From: an uncultured Prevotella sp.
GTDB lineage: Bacteria; Bacteroidota; Bacteroidia; Bacteroidales; Bacteroidaceae
Assembly (NCBI GenBank): GCA_900546345.1
Contig: URCI01000005.1
Location: 37,087-101,086, forward strand
Reading direction: 5' to 3'
DNA: 64,000 bases
Position 1 is the first letter of the stretch; the number at the start of each line of letters is the position of its first letter. The translations under genes were made by a program, and so were the position numbers. Shown in pieces: positions 33,899-42,809 of the stretch. The notes under the pieces are model-generated. The model was given only the letters and a program-made list of their open reading frames with translations. It did no database searches and had not been told where the DNA came from.

Positions 33899-34458
33899 TA
33901 TTACCCATTTATACTTATGGTCAGCCTGTGCTCCGCAAGGTGGCTCAGGATATAGACCCAAGCGACGCCTCGTTGCCGCAGTTGATCAGTGACATGTTTG
34001 AGACGCTTGACAATGCCAGTGGCGTGGGTCTTGCTGCTCCTCAAATCGGCAAGTCCATCCGTGTGGTTGTCATCGACTTGGATGTGCTGAAAGACGATTT
34101 CCCCGAATATAAGGGCTTCCGCCACGCGTTTGTGAATGCCCATATCCTTGAATATGACGACAAGGAGAAGGAGACGCTTGAGGAGGGATGCCTGTCGATT
34201 CCCGGTCTCGGTGAGAACGTCACACGCCCCAAACGTATCCACGTGAAGTATCTCGACGAGAATATGACTCCTCACGACGAGTGGGTCGACGGCCATCTGG
34301 CCCGTGTCATGCAGCATGAGTTCGACCATCTCGAAGGCGTGATGTATGTCGACAAGGTGTCACCTCTGCGCAAGCAGCTCATCCGCAACAAGCTCCGGGC
34401 TATCATGCAGGGCAAGTTCCGCTGTGCATATCGTGTGAAGATCCCTCATAAGAAGTAA
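33895..34458 (+). CDS. def: Peptide deformylase
   Basis: Removes the N-formyl group from nascent proteins; 187 residues. All three family motifs are present: GVGLAAPQIGKS (motif 1), EEGCLSIPGL with the metal Cys (motif 2) and QHEFDHLEGVMYVDK with the two metal His (motif 3). Four-base overlap with ruvX. Confidence 0.97.
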   Translation: MILPIYTYGQPVLRKVAQDIDPSDASLPQLISDMFETLDNASGVGLAAPQIGKSIRVVVIDLDVLKDDFPEYKGFRHAFVNAHILEYDDKEKETLEEGCLSIPGLGENVTRPKRIHVKYLDENMTPHDEWVDGHLARVMQHEFDHLEGVMYVDKVSPLRKQLIRNKLRAIMQGKFRCAYRVKIPHKK

Positions 34459-34498
34459 AGGTGTAGACAGATCGTATTTCAGGATTGTAGGTATTAAG

Positions 34499-36517
34499 GT
34501 GAACAGGGGCAGGTTGTTTTTTCTGTCGCTGGTGTGGTTGTTCTCGACTTATGCCAGTGCGCAATATAATGTGGATCGTCTCATCACGGCCGGTGAGGTG
34601 GCGCTGCATTATGAGGACTATGTGTTGTCTATCCAGTATTTCAACAAGGCTTTGGCCTTGAAGCCTTATCTGTGGCTGCCGTGGTACGACCGTGCTGCCG
34701 CCAAATATTCGCTCGACGACTATGTCGGTGCAGAGGAAGACGCCTCCCACGCCATCGAACTCAACCCTTATATCGAACAGATCTTTGACTTGCGTGCCAT
34801 GTCGCGCATCCGTCAGCAGAAATATGCCGACGCCATCACCGATTACAACCGTGCCATTCATCTCAACCCCTCTGTGGTCAGTTTTTGGACCAACCGGGCG
34901 ATCTGCCGGTTGAATGTCAAGGACTACGACCATGCCTTGGAAGATGCTGACACGATCATCTCGCGGTGGTCTAAGACGGCAACAGCCTATTCGCTCAAGG
35001 CGGAAATCTATCTTGAGAAAAAAGATACGATGAAGGCCGACCACTGGCTGGCACGCAGCCTTACCATCGACCCGTACAATGTCGATGCGTGGGCAACGCG
35101 CTCAGCCATCGCCCTCAACCGCAAGCATTGGGCAGTCGCAGACTCCTGTCTGAGCAAGCTGATCTATCTGCGCCCGAAAGTCGTTCACAACTATGTCAAC
35201 CGTGCGCTGGTGAGACTCAACCTCAACAACCTGCGCGGGGCAATGGCGGACTATGACATGGCCATCGACCTGGATCCCAACAACTTCCTGGCCCATTACA
35301 ACCGGGGTTTGCTGCGTGTGCAGCTGGGTGACGACAACCGTGCGCTGGTGGATTTCAACTTTGTTGTGCGGATGGAGCCCCAGAACTTCATGGCCATCTA
35401 TAACCGTGCCCTGCTCAATGACAAGTTGGGCAATCTCAGGGCCGCCATTCGTGACTACTCGGCAGTCATCAGTCAGTTCCCCAATTTCTGGACGGGTCTG
35501 GCCCAGCGTGCCCAGTGCTATCGCAAGTTGGGCATGACGGGCAAGGCTGAGCTCGATGAGTTCCGGATCTTCAAGGCACAGATGGACAAGCATGTGGGCA
35601 TTCAGCAGCGCTGGAGCCGGAAGAAGCTGAAGGAGGTGCGCCGACGCTCCGAGATTGATATCAGTAAATATAACGACATCGTCGTAGAGGACCAGCCACA
35701 GACGATCGAGCACGAGTATAAGAGCGACATCCGTGGTGCCATCCAGAACAATGCTGTCGAGGTGGCGATGCTGCCATCGTTCAGACTGTCCTATTTCAAT
35801 ACGGTCAACACGGTCAATGGCAACAAGGCCTTTGACACCACGCTGGAGCAGTTCAACGCGACGATGCAGCCTCTCAAGCGCCTCTATCTTTCCTGCAATC
35901 AGAACAAGAAGATGGATGACGTGAGCTCCCGCCAGATCTTCCAGCTCGTGGACAACCTGACGGTGGGTATCAAGGAGGAAACGGACACCAAGGCACGGGC
36001 AGCCCTGCTCTTGCAGCGTGCCGTGGCCTATGCCGAGTTGCAGAACTATAATGATGCGCTTTCCGATCTTGACGACTATCTCTCCATGGAGAAGCAAAGT
36101 GTCCTGGGCCGTTCTGAGCGCGCCATCTGTCAGTTGATGCTCAATGACTTCGAGGCTTCCAAGGGACAGAACGTCAGTTTGAAGACCTCGCAGGTGGAAG
36201 GCGATTATGCCGAGGCCATCCAGTTGGCACCTAAGAATGCTTACCTCTATTATAACCGTGGTAACTTCTATGCCGAACAGAAAAACTATTCACGTGCCAT
36301 CGACGATTACACGCGTGCGCTGCAGCTCGATGCCCGCTTTGCCGAGGCCTATTACAATCGCGGACTGGCTTATTATGACAGTGGCAATCTGCGGCTGGCC
36401 CAACAGGATCTCAGCAAGGCTGGTGAGCTGGGGCTCTATCATGCTTATGCGCTCAGCAAGCAGTTGGCCGAGCGAAAGGCCGCTGCCACACAGAAGCGTG
36501 TGAGCCACAAGCGTTGA
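34499..36517 (+). CDS. Exported TPR-repeat protein
   Basis: A 672-residue protein with a signal peptide (about 1-21, ending YASAQ) and at least ten tetratricopeptide repeats in two blocks (about 25-350 and 495-660), with motifs such as YADAITDYNRAIHLNP and YSRAIDDYTRALQLD. A region without clear repeats lies between (about 360-490). The start is GTG at 34499. It is likely a periplasmic or outer-membrane scaffold; its partner is unknown. It lies 40 bases after def. Confidence 0.85.
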   Translation: MNRGRLFFLSLVWLFSTYASAQYNVDRLITAGEVALHYEDYVLSIQYFNKALALKPYLWLPWYDRAAAKYSLDDYVGAEEDASHAIELNPYIEQIFDLRAMSRIRQQKYADAITDYNRAIHLNPSVVSFWTNRAICRLNVKDYDHALEDADTIISRWSKTATAYSLKAEIYLEKKDTMKADHWLARSLTIDPYNVDAWATRSAIALNRKHWAVADSCLSKLIYLRPKVVHNYVNRALVRLNLNNLRGAMADYDMAIDLDPNNFLAHYNRGLLRVQLGDDNRALVDFNFVVRMEPQNFMAIYNRALLNDKLGNLRAAIRDYSAVISQFPNFWTGLAQRAQCYRKLGMTGKAELDEFRIFKAQMDKHVGIQQRWSRKKLKEVRRRSEIDISKYNDIVVEDQPQTIEHEYKSDIRGAIQNNAVEVAMLPSFRLSYFNTVNTVNGNKAFDTTLEQFNATMQPLKRLYLSCNQNKKMDDVSSRQIFQLVDNLTVGIKEETDTKARAALLLQRAVAYAELQNYNDALSDLDDYLSMEKQSVLGRSERAICQLMLNDFEASKGQNVSLKTSQVEGDYAEAIQLAPKNAYLYYNRGNFYAEQKNYSRAIDDYTRALQLDARFAEAYYNRGLAYYDSGNLRLAQQDLSKAGELGLYHAYALSKQLAERKAAATQKRVSHKR

Positions 36518-36589
36518 TCGGAGCGGGGCAGAGTCGGTAGAAGGATGGAATCGTGAACGAAAGAAAAGGTTTTATACAACTGTAATCCC

Positions 36590-37054
36590 ATGGAATTCAT
36601 GTCACAGGAAGGCTACGACCAATTGGTGGCCGAGCTGAATCATATGATCAAGGTGGAGCTTCCCAAAGCCATCGACGCTGTTTCGGAAGCCCGGGACAAA
36701 GGCGATCTGAGTGAGAATTTTGAGTACCGTGCCGCCAAGCGCGAGCATTCCCGTCTCTTAGGTCGCATACGTTTTAAGCAGAACGTGCTGGCTCATGCGC
36801 GTGTGCTCGATGCCGACAAGGTGCGCTCAGACAGTGTGCAGCTGCTCTGCACGGTGGACCTGATGGACTTGACGCATGACAGGAAGGTGAGCTACACGTT
36901 GGCCAGCCCTCACGAGGCCAATCTGCGGGAGGGCAAGATCTCCATCAAGTCTCCGATCGCGCAGGCTTTGCTCAACAGAAGGGTAGGAGAGGTCGTCAGG
37001 GTCAGCGTGCCTGCGGGTGTGCTGGAATTGCGTATCGAGGGCATACATCTCTAA
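36590..37054 (+). CDS. greA: Transcription elongation factor GreA
   Basis: A 154-residue Gre factor that rescues backtracked RNA polymerase. The N-terminal coiled coil carries the acidic tip signature SEARDKGDLSENFEYRAAK (about 28-46), and the C-terminal domain includes SPIAQALLNRRVGEVVRV. The starting Met is within MEFMSQEGYDQL. Confidence 0.96.
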   Translation: MEFMSQEGYDQLVAELNHMIKVELPKAIDAVSEARDKGDLSENFEYRAAKREHSRLLGRIRFKQNVLAHARVLDADKVRSDSVQLLCTVDLMDLTHDRKVSYTLASPHEANLREGKISIKSPIAQALLNRRVGEVVRVSVPAGVLELRIEGIHL

Positions 37055-37087
37055 ACACCCCGGTAATCCATCAGAAGAAACGATATC

Positions 37088-37234
37088 ATGGCAGATAATT
37101 TCCTGGAGCGTCATCGCGAAGAATATGAGCAGCGGAAGCAGCGTTGGCTGCTTCGCAAGAAGTTGCACCTTCATCCCGGCAAGAAGGGCCCGCACCGCAC
37201 TGGTGTGGACAAGCCTGAGGATGAGGCGCTGTGA
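37088..37234 (+). CDS. 48-residue small protein downstream of greA
   Basis: ATG at 37088, stop TGA at 37232-37234, 33 bases after greA. The product is very basic and charged: MADNFLERHREEYEQRKQ, then KKLHLHPGKKGPHRTGVDK, ending PEDEAL. Similar short basic proteins occur in Prevotella and Bacteroides as unnamed small proteins, as far as I recall. Its role is unknown. It is probably cotranscribed with greA. Confidence 0.6.
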   Translation: MADNFLERHREEYEQRKQRWLLRKKLHLHPGKKGPHRTGVDKPEDEAL

Positions 37235-37262
37235 TGACGTGTGCATTTGTGGCCGTAGCTGT

Positions 37263-37871
37263 TTACACACTTGTAGGCGCAGGTTCTGCCGTCATCGACA
37301 ATTCATCTTCTTCCGGTAGGCTGTAAAGTTGGGTCGATGGGCGGTCGTCATCAGCCGATGAGGATGTCCCTACAAGATCATAGAACCTATTGAACAAAGC
37401 TTTTATCTTGTCGAGGATGACTGCCTTTTTCTCCTCTCTCCCCGCATTTTTCTTAAACGGGTTGAGAGGAGGCATGATGTCAGCAATCCCAGTGCCCTCT
37501 GTCTGCACATAGCCATTGTCAAAGCTGTCATGAATGAACTTCCTTTCGGGCGCGTCTTTTAGATATTCGGTTTTGATGATGTCGTTGATCTCTTCCTGCA
37601 TCTTTGTGCGCACAAAAGTATTCCAATCATCATCCACATCACTGCTTGGCGTGATGGCCTTGACAAAAGCATCAATAAGCTCTTTCTTGTCTCGCATCTT
37701 TGGGCTCGACTTGATGGCCCGGTCGATGTCTTGGAGCGTCAGTTCGCGGTTCTTCATGCGCAGCGAGACGTCCTTGTAGTAATTTTGGAACTTGTCGGCA
37801 GAGGTATCGTAGTTGGTACCGAACATCGCATTGTAGTCCTGGATAGCCGCCTCAAATAAGGACACTATCAT
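37263..37871 (-). pseudogene. Internally deleted type I restriction subunit HsdR remnant
   Basis: A 202-codon open frame that joins two distant parts of HsdR. Residues 4-46 (AIQDYNAMFGTNYDTSADKF, QNYYKDVSLRMKNRE) match the part before the helicase motif that reads DLLIVVxMFLTGFD in full HsdR. Directly after it, DIDRAIKSSPKMRDKKELI and WNTFVRTKMQEEIN to GTGIADIMPPLNPF match the extreme C-terminal domain. A few hundred residues between them, and all upstream nuclease and helicase parts, are missing. hsdM and hsdS are absent. It is non-functional as a restriction enzyme; whether a protein is made is unknown. Confidence 0.75.
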
Positions 37872-37966
37872 GTGGGCATTACCCCTTGGTTCAATATCTC
37901 ATTGTATAAAGTAATCCCTTTAACGGTTAAAAGATTTCTCTATGAGTTGTTTGATTGTATTCATCT

Positions 37967-38398
37967 TTAGTTGTTCTCGTCCTCGATAAACTGCTGGGCA
38001 TAGTCGATGGTAGACACTACTTCAATATCTTTGCAGAATTTGAAATGCTTGGTATTGCTTGTAACGATCAGCTCGCACCCGGCAGCCTTTGCACACTCAT
38101 ACTGCAAGACATCCTCAAAATCGGGAGCGTCAACATCATAAGCAGCGGAGACCTGGGCACTGTCCATAGTAAGTACGAGCAGTCCTTCTAAATTTTCCCG
38201 TAGCACTTTGAGCATTTCATTTTCAGTACGACCTTTTTTAAGAATATAAGCTGTGTTGGCAACAGTAAGTATTGACACGCAACCCTGTATGTCTTTATTA
38301 TCACATGCCGATAATATAGAATTCGCACGGACAAAATTTTCCCTTATTGGTAGTGCCGCATCAAGAATGACGTTCGTATCAAAAAAGACTTTTTTCAT
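37967..38398 (-). CDS. PIN-domain toxin (VapC-like)
   Basis: A 143-residue PIN-domain protein. The N-terminal acidic motif KKVFFDTNVILDAAL and the later acidic cluster VDAPDFEDVLQYECA, followed by IVTSNTKHF, are the Mg-binding catalytic residues of this RNase fold. Its ATG overlaps the stop of the upstream gene by four bases, as in toxin-antitoxin operons where the antitoxin comes first. The likely activity is cleavage of RNA (often tRNA) when free of antitoxin. Confidence 0.85.
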   Translation of the reverse strand: MKKVFFDTNVILDAALPIRENFVRANSILSACDNKDIQGCVSILTVANTAYILKKGRTENEMLKVLRENLEGLLVLTMDSAQVSAAYDVDAPDFEDVLQYECAKAAGCELIVTSNTKHFKFCKDIEVVSTIDYAQQFIEDENN

Positions 38399-38640
38399 TT
38401 ACTTAGTATATACTGAGCTCTTTCATCACCTTCAAAGTCTTTGGCATTGAAAGTAGCCTCTTCCATTAATTTACGTCTTTTCGCGGAAATTCTATACTTT
38501 ACCTCCTTAGGTTGAGAGGCGACTTGCACAGAAGAGTTAGACTTCTCTTTCGCTTTTTCTGCCAGCCACTGCCAATTGTCTGCTGTTAGAGACAAACCTT
38601 GCAGATAATTCCACAGATTGTTCATTGATACTGCGTTCAT
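38395..38640 (-). CDS. Antitoxin partner of the PIN toxin
   Basis: An 81-residue protein starting MNAVSMNNLWNYLQGLSL. The ATG at 38640 is chosen because an earlier TTG would lie inside the promoter -7 box. The sequence is NWQWLAEKAKEKSNS and then a basic centre; the C-terminus has MEEATFNAKDFEGDERAQYIL, a form common in small Bacteroidetes antitoxins. Function is inferred mainly from position and overlap with the toxin. Confidence 0.75.
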   Translation of the reverse strand: MNAVSMNNLWNYLQGLSLTADNWQWLAEKAKEKSNSSVQVASQPKEVKYRISAKRRKLMEEATFNAKDFEGDERAQYILSK

Positions 38641-38666
38641 ATTCTTCCTTTCTTTTATTATTCGCT

Positions 38667-38675
38667 GCAAATATA
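38667..38675 (-). promoter_or_regulatory. Promoter -7 box of the toxin-antitoxin pair
   Basis: TATATTTGC on the reverse strand. It excludes any start upstream of 38640. Confidence 0.7.
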
Positions 38676-38742
38676 ACGATTTTATCCCACCTCCGCAAGA
38701 TCCGCGACGATTTTGTCTGCCATTTGTTTAGTATTGGTCTCG

Positions 38743-39042
38743 TTACGGCTCAGCGACAACTTGCTTTTTGTCAACCACGATACTATTGTCGTATCCAATA
38801 GTCGTTCCCATTTCGTACAGGTCTTGTGGGTCGAAGCCAATCTCGTTGTTCCAGTCAATGGTAAAGGGGTCGAGGGTGAAGTGCTTGAAGAAATCCACGT
38901 CTTTCAGTTTCTTCACGATGCCTTTCGCCCGCTGAATGACCGGGGCAAAGTCTATCATCTTTTTAATGCCATTGCTGAACACCGCCTCAATGCGGTAGCC
39001 ATCAATATATCTCGCTGTTGTGACCGTTAAAAGCTGTTGCAT
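38743..39042 (-). CDS. DUF2442 protein
   Basis: A 99-residue protein with the DUF2442 pattern: GYRIEAVFSNGIKKMIDFAP, FFKHFTLDPFTIDWNNEIGF and DPQDLYEMG. DUF2442 genes usually sit next to a DUF4160 gene in a toxin-antitoxin-like pair; no DUF4160 gene is seen on either side here, so the partner is lost or was never present. Part of the accessory patch at 37.2-39.1 kb. Confidence 0.8.
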   Translation of the reverse strand: MQQLLTVTTARYIDGYRIEAVFSNGIKKMIDFAPVIQRAKGIVKKLKDVDFFKHFTLDPFTIDWNNEIGFDPQDLYEMGTTIGYDNSIVVDKKQVVAEP

Positions 39043-39120
39043 GCTTGTTTACTTTAAAGGTTCATTTTGTAGTCACATGAGCTCGATGTGCACATGAGAA
39101 ATGATAAGCGTATATAAAGG

Positions 39121-40962
39121 TTAGCTCAGCTCCAGTCCTAACGCCATCCTGAGCTTTTCGAAGGCGGGGTTTTCTTTTCTCAGGTTGTCGAAGATCTCGC
39201 GCTTGGTGAAGACCTTTTTGACGCTGGCCGTGTCGGCCAGACGGAGCGTCAGCTGGATGTTGTCGTTGTGGAGCGTCACCTGCATCGTGCGGCAGATCTT
39301 TCTTTTGATCTCGTTGAGCTGGCTGAGGAAGATCTCGTTGTCGATGACCGCCTCGATGTTGGGATAGTCCGTGATGTGCGGCGTGATGTTTTTCAGTCTG
39401 GACGCCAGTCCCACGAATTTCTGTGGCATGCGGTTGCACATCTGTACCCACTGCATGGCCAGTTCCTCTTCCGTGAATCGTTTGGCGGAGCTCTCCTCAG
39501 CGGTTGTGGCAGGTGCCTCAAGCGGTGAAGGCTCTTCCTCCTTCTTCTCGGGATGGAGCATCGACTGAAAGGTCATGCCGATGCTGCTCAGCTTCAGTCG
39601 TGGTCCTTTGATGACCGGCTGCTGAGTTTGTGTCGGGACGTTGTCCTTAGGTTTGTTGCTGGCTGCAGCCGCAGTGGCGGGTGCTGCCGTCTGAAGGCTT
39701 GCAGCCATGGCCGCATCAGAAGCCGCACCGGCGACCGGGGCCGGTTTGCGGGTGCTCTTCACCGACCCGGTTACCTGCGGGACCGTGTTGGCCGGTGATT
39801 TCGTGATATGCTTAAACAGGGTTTTCAACATCTTGGGGCTACGCCCCGCACCGGCGCTGTCATCGTCGGGCTGAGTGATCTGCGCCACACGTATCAGTGT
39901 CAGTTCCACGAGCAGTCGTTTGTTGCTGCTCTGCCGGTAGTTGATGTCGCACTCGTTGAGGATGCGCAGTGCCCGGTAGAGGAAAGGCGTGGGGCACTTG
40001 GCAGCCTGCTGCTGGAAGCGCTGGCGCTGCTCGTCACTGGTCTCCAGCAGTGGCAGTGTCTGAGCATCCTTGGCCATCATCACATTGCGGATGTGTGCGG
40101 CGAGGCCCTGGATGACGCCTGCGCCGTCGAAGCCTTTGGAGATGATCTGATTGAGCAGGAGCATGATGTCGCTCACCTTGTTCTCCAGGGCGAAGTCAAC
40201 GATGCGGAAATAGTAATCGTTGTCCAGGACATTGAGGTCGTCGATGACGCCTTGGTACGTGATATGGCCCTGGCAGAAGCTTGTCACCTGATCGAAGATG
40301 GACAGTGCGTCGCGCATGCCACCGTCGGCCTTCTCGGCGATGACGCCCAGCGCCTGCTCCTCATAGGAGATGCCCTCTTTTTCCGCCACCATCTTGAGGT
40401 GGTTGACGATGCGGGGCACGGTCATGCGCTCAAAGTTATAGATCTGACAGCGTGAAAGGATCGTAGGCAGGATTTTGTGTTTCTCTGTAGTGGCCAGGAT
40501 AAACACCACGTGTGCTGGCGGCTCCTCCAAGGTTTTCAGGAAAGCGTTGAAGGCCGCTTGTGAGAGCATGTGCACCTCATCGATGATAAACACCTTGTAT
40601 TTTCCGTTCTGTGGAGGGATGAGTGTCTGCTCCATGAGCGTCTTGATGCTGTCGACCGAGTTGTTGGAGGCAGCGTCGAGCTCGAAGATGTTCATCGACC
40701 GACCTTCGTTAAAGGCTTTGCAGCTCTCGCATTGGTTGCAGGCCTCGCCGTCCTCAGCAGGGTTTTCGCAGTTGATCGCCTTGGCAAAGATGCGCGCACA
40801 TGTCGTCTTTCCTACGCCTCGTGGTCCACAGAAGAGATAGGCGTGAGCCAGTTTTCCGCTTTTCACAGCGTTTTTCAGCGTAGTCGTCAATGCTTCCTGG
40901 CCAACGACAGCACTGAAAGTCATTGGACGGTATTTGCGCGCAGAGACGATATAGTTACTCAT
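39121..40962 (-). CDS. dnaX: DNA polymerase III subunits gamma/tau
   Basis: A 613-residue clamp-loader ATPase. The start MSNYIVSARKYRPMTF is fixed by the -7 box just upstream. Walker A GPRGVGKTTCARIFAKAIN (about 45), the zinc cluster CENPAEDGEACNQCESC, Walker B FIIDEVHMLS and the sensor region are all standard. A Pro/Ala-rich linker (about 400-490) and the tau C-terminal domain follow. I see no obvious slippage signal for a separate gamma form. Confidence 0.95.
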   Translation of the reverse strand: MSNYIVSARKYRPMTFSAVVGQEALTTTLKNAVKSGKLAHAYLFCGPRGVGKTTCARIFAKAINCENPAEDGEACNQCESCKAFNEGRSMNIFELDAASNNSVDSIKTLMEQTLIPPQNGKYKVFIIDEVHMLSQAAFNAFLKTLEEPPAHVVFILATTEKHKILPTILSRCQIYNFERMTVPRIVNHLKMVAEKEGISYEEQALGVIAEKADGGMRDALSIFDQVTSFCQGHITYQGVIDDLNVLDNDYYFRIVDFALENKVSDIMLLLNQIISKGFDGAGVIQGLAAHIRNVMMAKDAQTLPLLETSDEQRQRFQQQAAKCPTPFLYRALRILNECDINYRQSSNKRLLVELTLIRVAQITQPDDDSAGAGRSPKMLKTLFKHITKSPANTVPQVTGSVKSTRKPAPVAGAASDAAMAASLQTAAPATAAAASNKPKDNVPTQTQQPVIKGPRLKLSSIGMTFQSMLHPEKKEEEPSPLEAPATTAEESSAKRFTEEELAMQWVQMCNRMPQKFVGLASRLKNITPHITDYPNIEAVIDNEIFLSQLNEIKRKICRTMQVTLHNDNIQLTLRLADTASVKKVFTKREIFDNLRKENPAFEKLRMALGLELS

Positions 40963-41007
40963 ATAAATTATGTATTGTTTGTTGACTTGAAATCTGATTA
41001 AGTATTT

Positions 41008-41016
41008 GCAAAGATA
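41008..41016 (-). promoter_or_regulatory. Promoter -7 box of dnaX
   Basis: TATCTTTGC on the reverse strand. A divergent promoter lies 65 bases away. Confidence 0.75.
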
Positions 41017-41080
41017 CATTTATTTACGTGAAAGGCAAAACAAAACTTCGGTTTTATTTTGTAATTATCCGCGTTTGCAG

Positions 41081-41089
41081 TATCTTTGC
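41081..41089 (+). promoter_or_regulatory. Promoter -7 box of the FtsB/DivIC gene
   Basis: TATCTTTGC, leader of about 20 bases. Confidence 0.75.
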
Positions 41090-41116
41090 ATTCAATTTCT
41101 GTTGAAACGTTGGTGA

Positions 41117-41482
41117 ATGAGTACCAAGCTGAATATGCTTCTCCGTCTTTTGGCGCACTATAAATATCTGATTACGATCATTATGGGTGTGGCCTTGGTG
41201 GGCTTTCTCGATGAGAACAGCCTGCTCCGACACGTGCGGTATCGTTTAAAGATCAGCGACCTCAACGACCAGATAGAAATGTATAATGAGAAAAACGAAG
41301 CTGCCACCCAGGAACTCCGTGAGTTGCGCCTGCATCCCAAAGCCATCGAAAAGATAGCCCGGGAACGCTATTTCATGAAGGCCGACGATGAGGACATCTT
41401 CATCCTCAGTACGGATGCGCAACGGATTGACAGCGACAAGGTAGAACAAGACAATGAACAACTCTATCAAACCAATCAGTAA
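41117..41482 (+). CDS. FtsB/DivIC-family septum formation initiator
   Basis: A 121-residue bitopic protein: a short cytoplasmic start, one membrane span (about 18-35, YLITIIMGVALVGFL), and a periplasmic coiled coil (about 45-90, LNDQIEMYNEKNEAATQEL). It carries the family motif AIEKIARERYFMK. It is part of the FtsQLB-type divisome bridge. Its end overlaps the next gene by 29 bases. Confidence 0.88.
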   Translation: MSTKLNMLLRLLAHYKYLITIIMGVALVGFLDENSLLRHVRYRLKISDLNDQIEMYNEKNEAATQELRELRLHPKAIEKIARERYFMKADDEDIFILSTDAQRIDSDKVEQDNEQLYQTNQ

Positions 41483-41882
41483 GGCGCTGAGCATCGTGTT
41501 TATGTCCGGAGGCGCGCTGATGGTAATTAGTGCCGGATGCTTTGTATTTTTTTGGCATCGTGAGCTGATGTGCTGGATCTTCCTTTTGGGAGCCGTCCTC
41601 TTCACCCTCGTGCAAGCCCAACAGTCCTATTTGGGTGACGACCTGGCATTGAAGCGTTTGAAGCGCATCCAGGGCCTTGCCGGTCTCTGTTTTGTCGTGG
41701 GTGGCATGCTCATGGCCGATACTGCATACGGTTTCTTCCGTCCGCTGTTTCACAACTATGTCGACTATATCACCTATCTTTATAACAAGTGGGTCGTCTT
41801 CCTGTTGATAGGAGCCGTCATTGAAGTGTATACCGTTCACCGGATCGATTATCTGCTCTCCAAAAAAAATATAAAAGGTTAG
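41454..41882 (+). CDS. Four-span hypothetical membrane protein
   Basis: A 142-residue inner-membrane protein with about four spans (SKALSIVFMSGGALMVISAG, ELMCWIFLLGAVLFTLV, LAGLCFVVGGMLMADTAY, WVVFLLIGAVIEVYTVH). I do not recognise a family beyond a conserved Bacteroidetes protein. It overlaps the FtsB/DivIC gene by 29 bases, so it is translated from the same mRNA. A link to division is only positional. Confidence 0.7.
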   Translation: MNNSIKPISKALSIVFMSGGALMVISAGCFVFFWHRELMCWIFLLGAVLFTLVQAQQSYLGDDLALKRLKRIQGLAGLCFVVGGMLMADTAYGFFRPLFHNYVDYITYLYNKWVVFLLIGAVIEVYTVHRIDYLLSKKNIKG

Positions 41883-41932
41883 CGCATTCACTAAATAGCA
41901 TTAATTTTCTTTTGCGCATCATAAATACATAT

Positions 41933-41941
41933 TATCTTTGT
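41933..41941 (+). promoter_or_regulatory. Promoter -7 box of the DUF4369 lipoprotein
   Basis: TATCTTTGT, one change from consensus, 20 bases before the ATG. Confidence 0.6.
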
Positions 41942-41961
41942 GTTGCTTGAACGAAACGTCT

Positions 41962-42795
41962 ATGAATAAAGTTTTATACTTCATGCTTGGCTTGTTAGCC
42001 TTTACATCTTGCGCCAATACCTATAGTATTACTGGTTCCACGAACGTCTCTACGCTCGATGGCCAGAAACTATATTTAAAGGTGCTAAAGGATACGGCAT
42101 TGAAGAATCTTGACTCGTGTGATGTCGTGCACGGGCAGTTTCACTTTGCAGGGTCGGTAGATTCTGTCAGGGTGGGCACGATCTTGCTCGATGAAAACAA
42201 TGGCTTGCCAGTGGTGCTGGAGAGCGGAGAGATACAAGTGAAGATCGACAACACCCAGGAAAGTGTGACGGGCACACCCCTGAACGACAGGCTGACGAAG
42301 TTCAGACAGAAGTTTACGCAGTTGGTCAACCAAAGTGCGGAGCTCGTCCATCAGCATGATCAGGCCATCATGAACGGCAAGAATATGAACAGAGTCAATG
42401 CCAGGTTGGCCGCGGAGAACGATCGTATCAATCAGCGCATGGACAAGTTGGTCACACGTTTCGTAGAGGACAACTTCGACAATGTGCTGGGACCGTATAT
42501 CTTCATCAATACCTGCATGAACCGATACAATGCGCCGATGCTTGACGCGTGGATCGAGGACATCATGAGCAAGGCAACGGATAAGTTCAAAAACAATCCG
42601 ATGGTGAAGGAATACTATGAAGCCGCTCAGCAAAACCAGAATATCATGAATGGTATGCAGAGTGCCCCTGTACAAGGACAAGCCGAGCCTCAGGCAGCCC
42701 CGGAAGACGGGCCTACCCCCAACGAGATGGCTCAGCCCGCTGCAGAACAGCAGGAAGAGCAGGGCTCCGAGGCCGTGCCGGTGGAAGGTGAATGA
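41962..42795 (+). CDS. DUF4369-type lipoprotein
   Basis: A 277-residue lipoprotein: MNKVLYFMLGLLAFTSC signal with lipid Cys17, then a DUF4369-like beta domain (TYSITGSTNVSTLDGQKLYL to GEIQVKIDN). This domain often precedes a thioredoxin fold in Bacteroidetes; here there is no CxxC thioredoxin domain but a helical segment and a Gln/Pro/Glu-rich disordered tail (about 235-277). Function unknown. pyrC begins 14 bases later. Confidence 0.72.
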   Translation: MNKVLYFMLGLLAFTSCANTYSITGSTNVSTLDGQKLYLKVLKDTALKNLDSCDVVHGQFHFAGSVDSVRVGTILLDENNGLPVVLESGEIQVKIDNTQESVTGTPLNDRLTKFRQKFTQLVNQSAELVHQHDQAIMNGKNMNRVNARLAAENDRINQRMDKLVTRFVEDNFDNVLGPYIFINTCMNRYNAPMLDAWIEDIMSKATDKFKNNPMVKEYYEAAQQNQNIMNGMQSAPVQGQAEPQAAPEDGPTPNEMAQPAAEQQEEQGSEAVPVEGE

Positions 42796-42809
42796 TATTG
42801 ATATAAGTC

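Noticed and set aside
40963..41019. Longer dnaX start
   Set aside because: The promoter -7 box (41008-41016) lies within it and MSNYIVSARKYRP is the family start.
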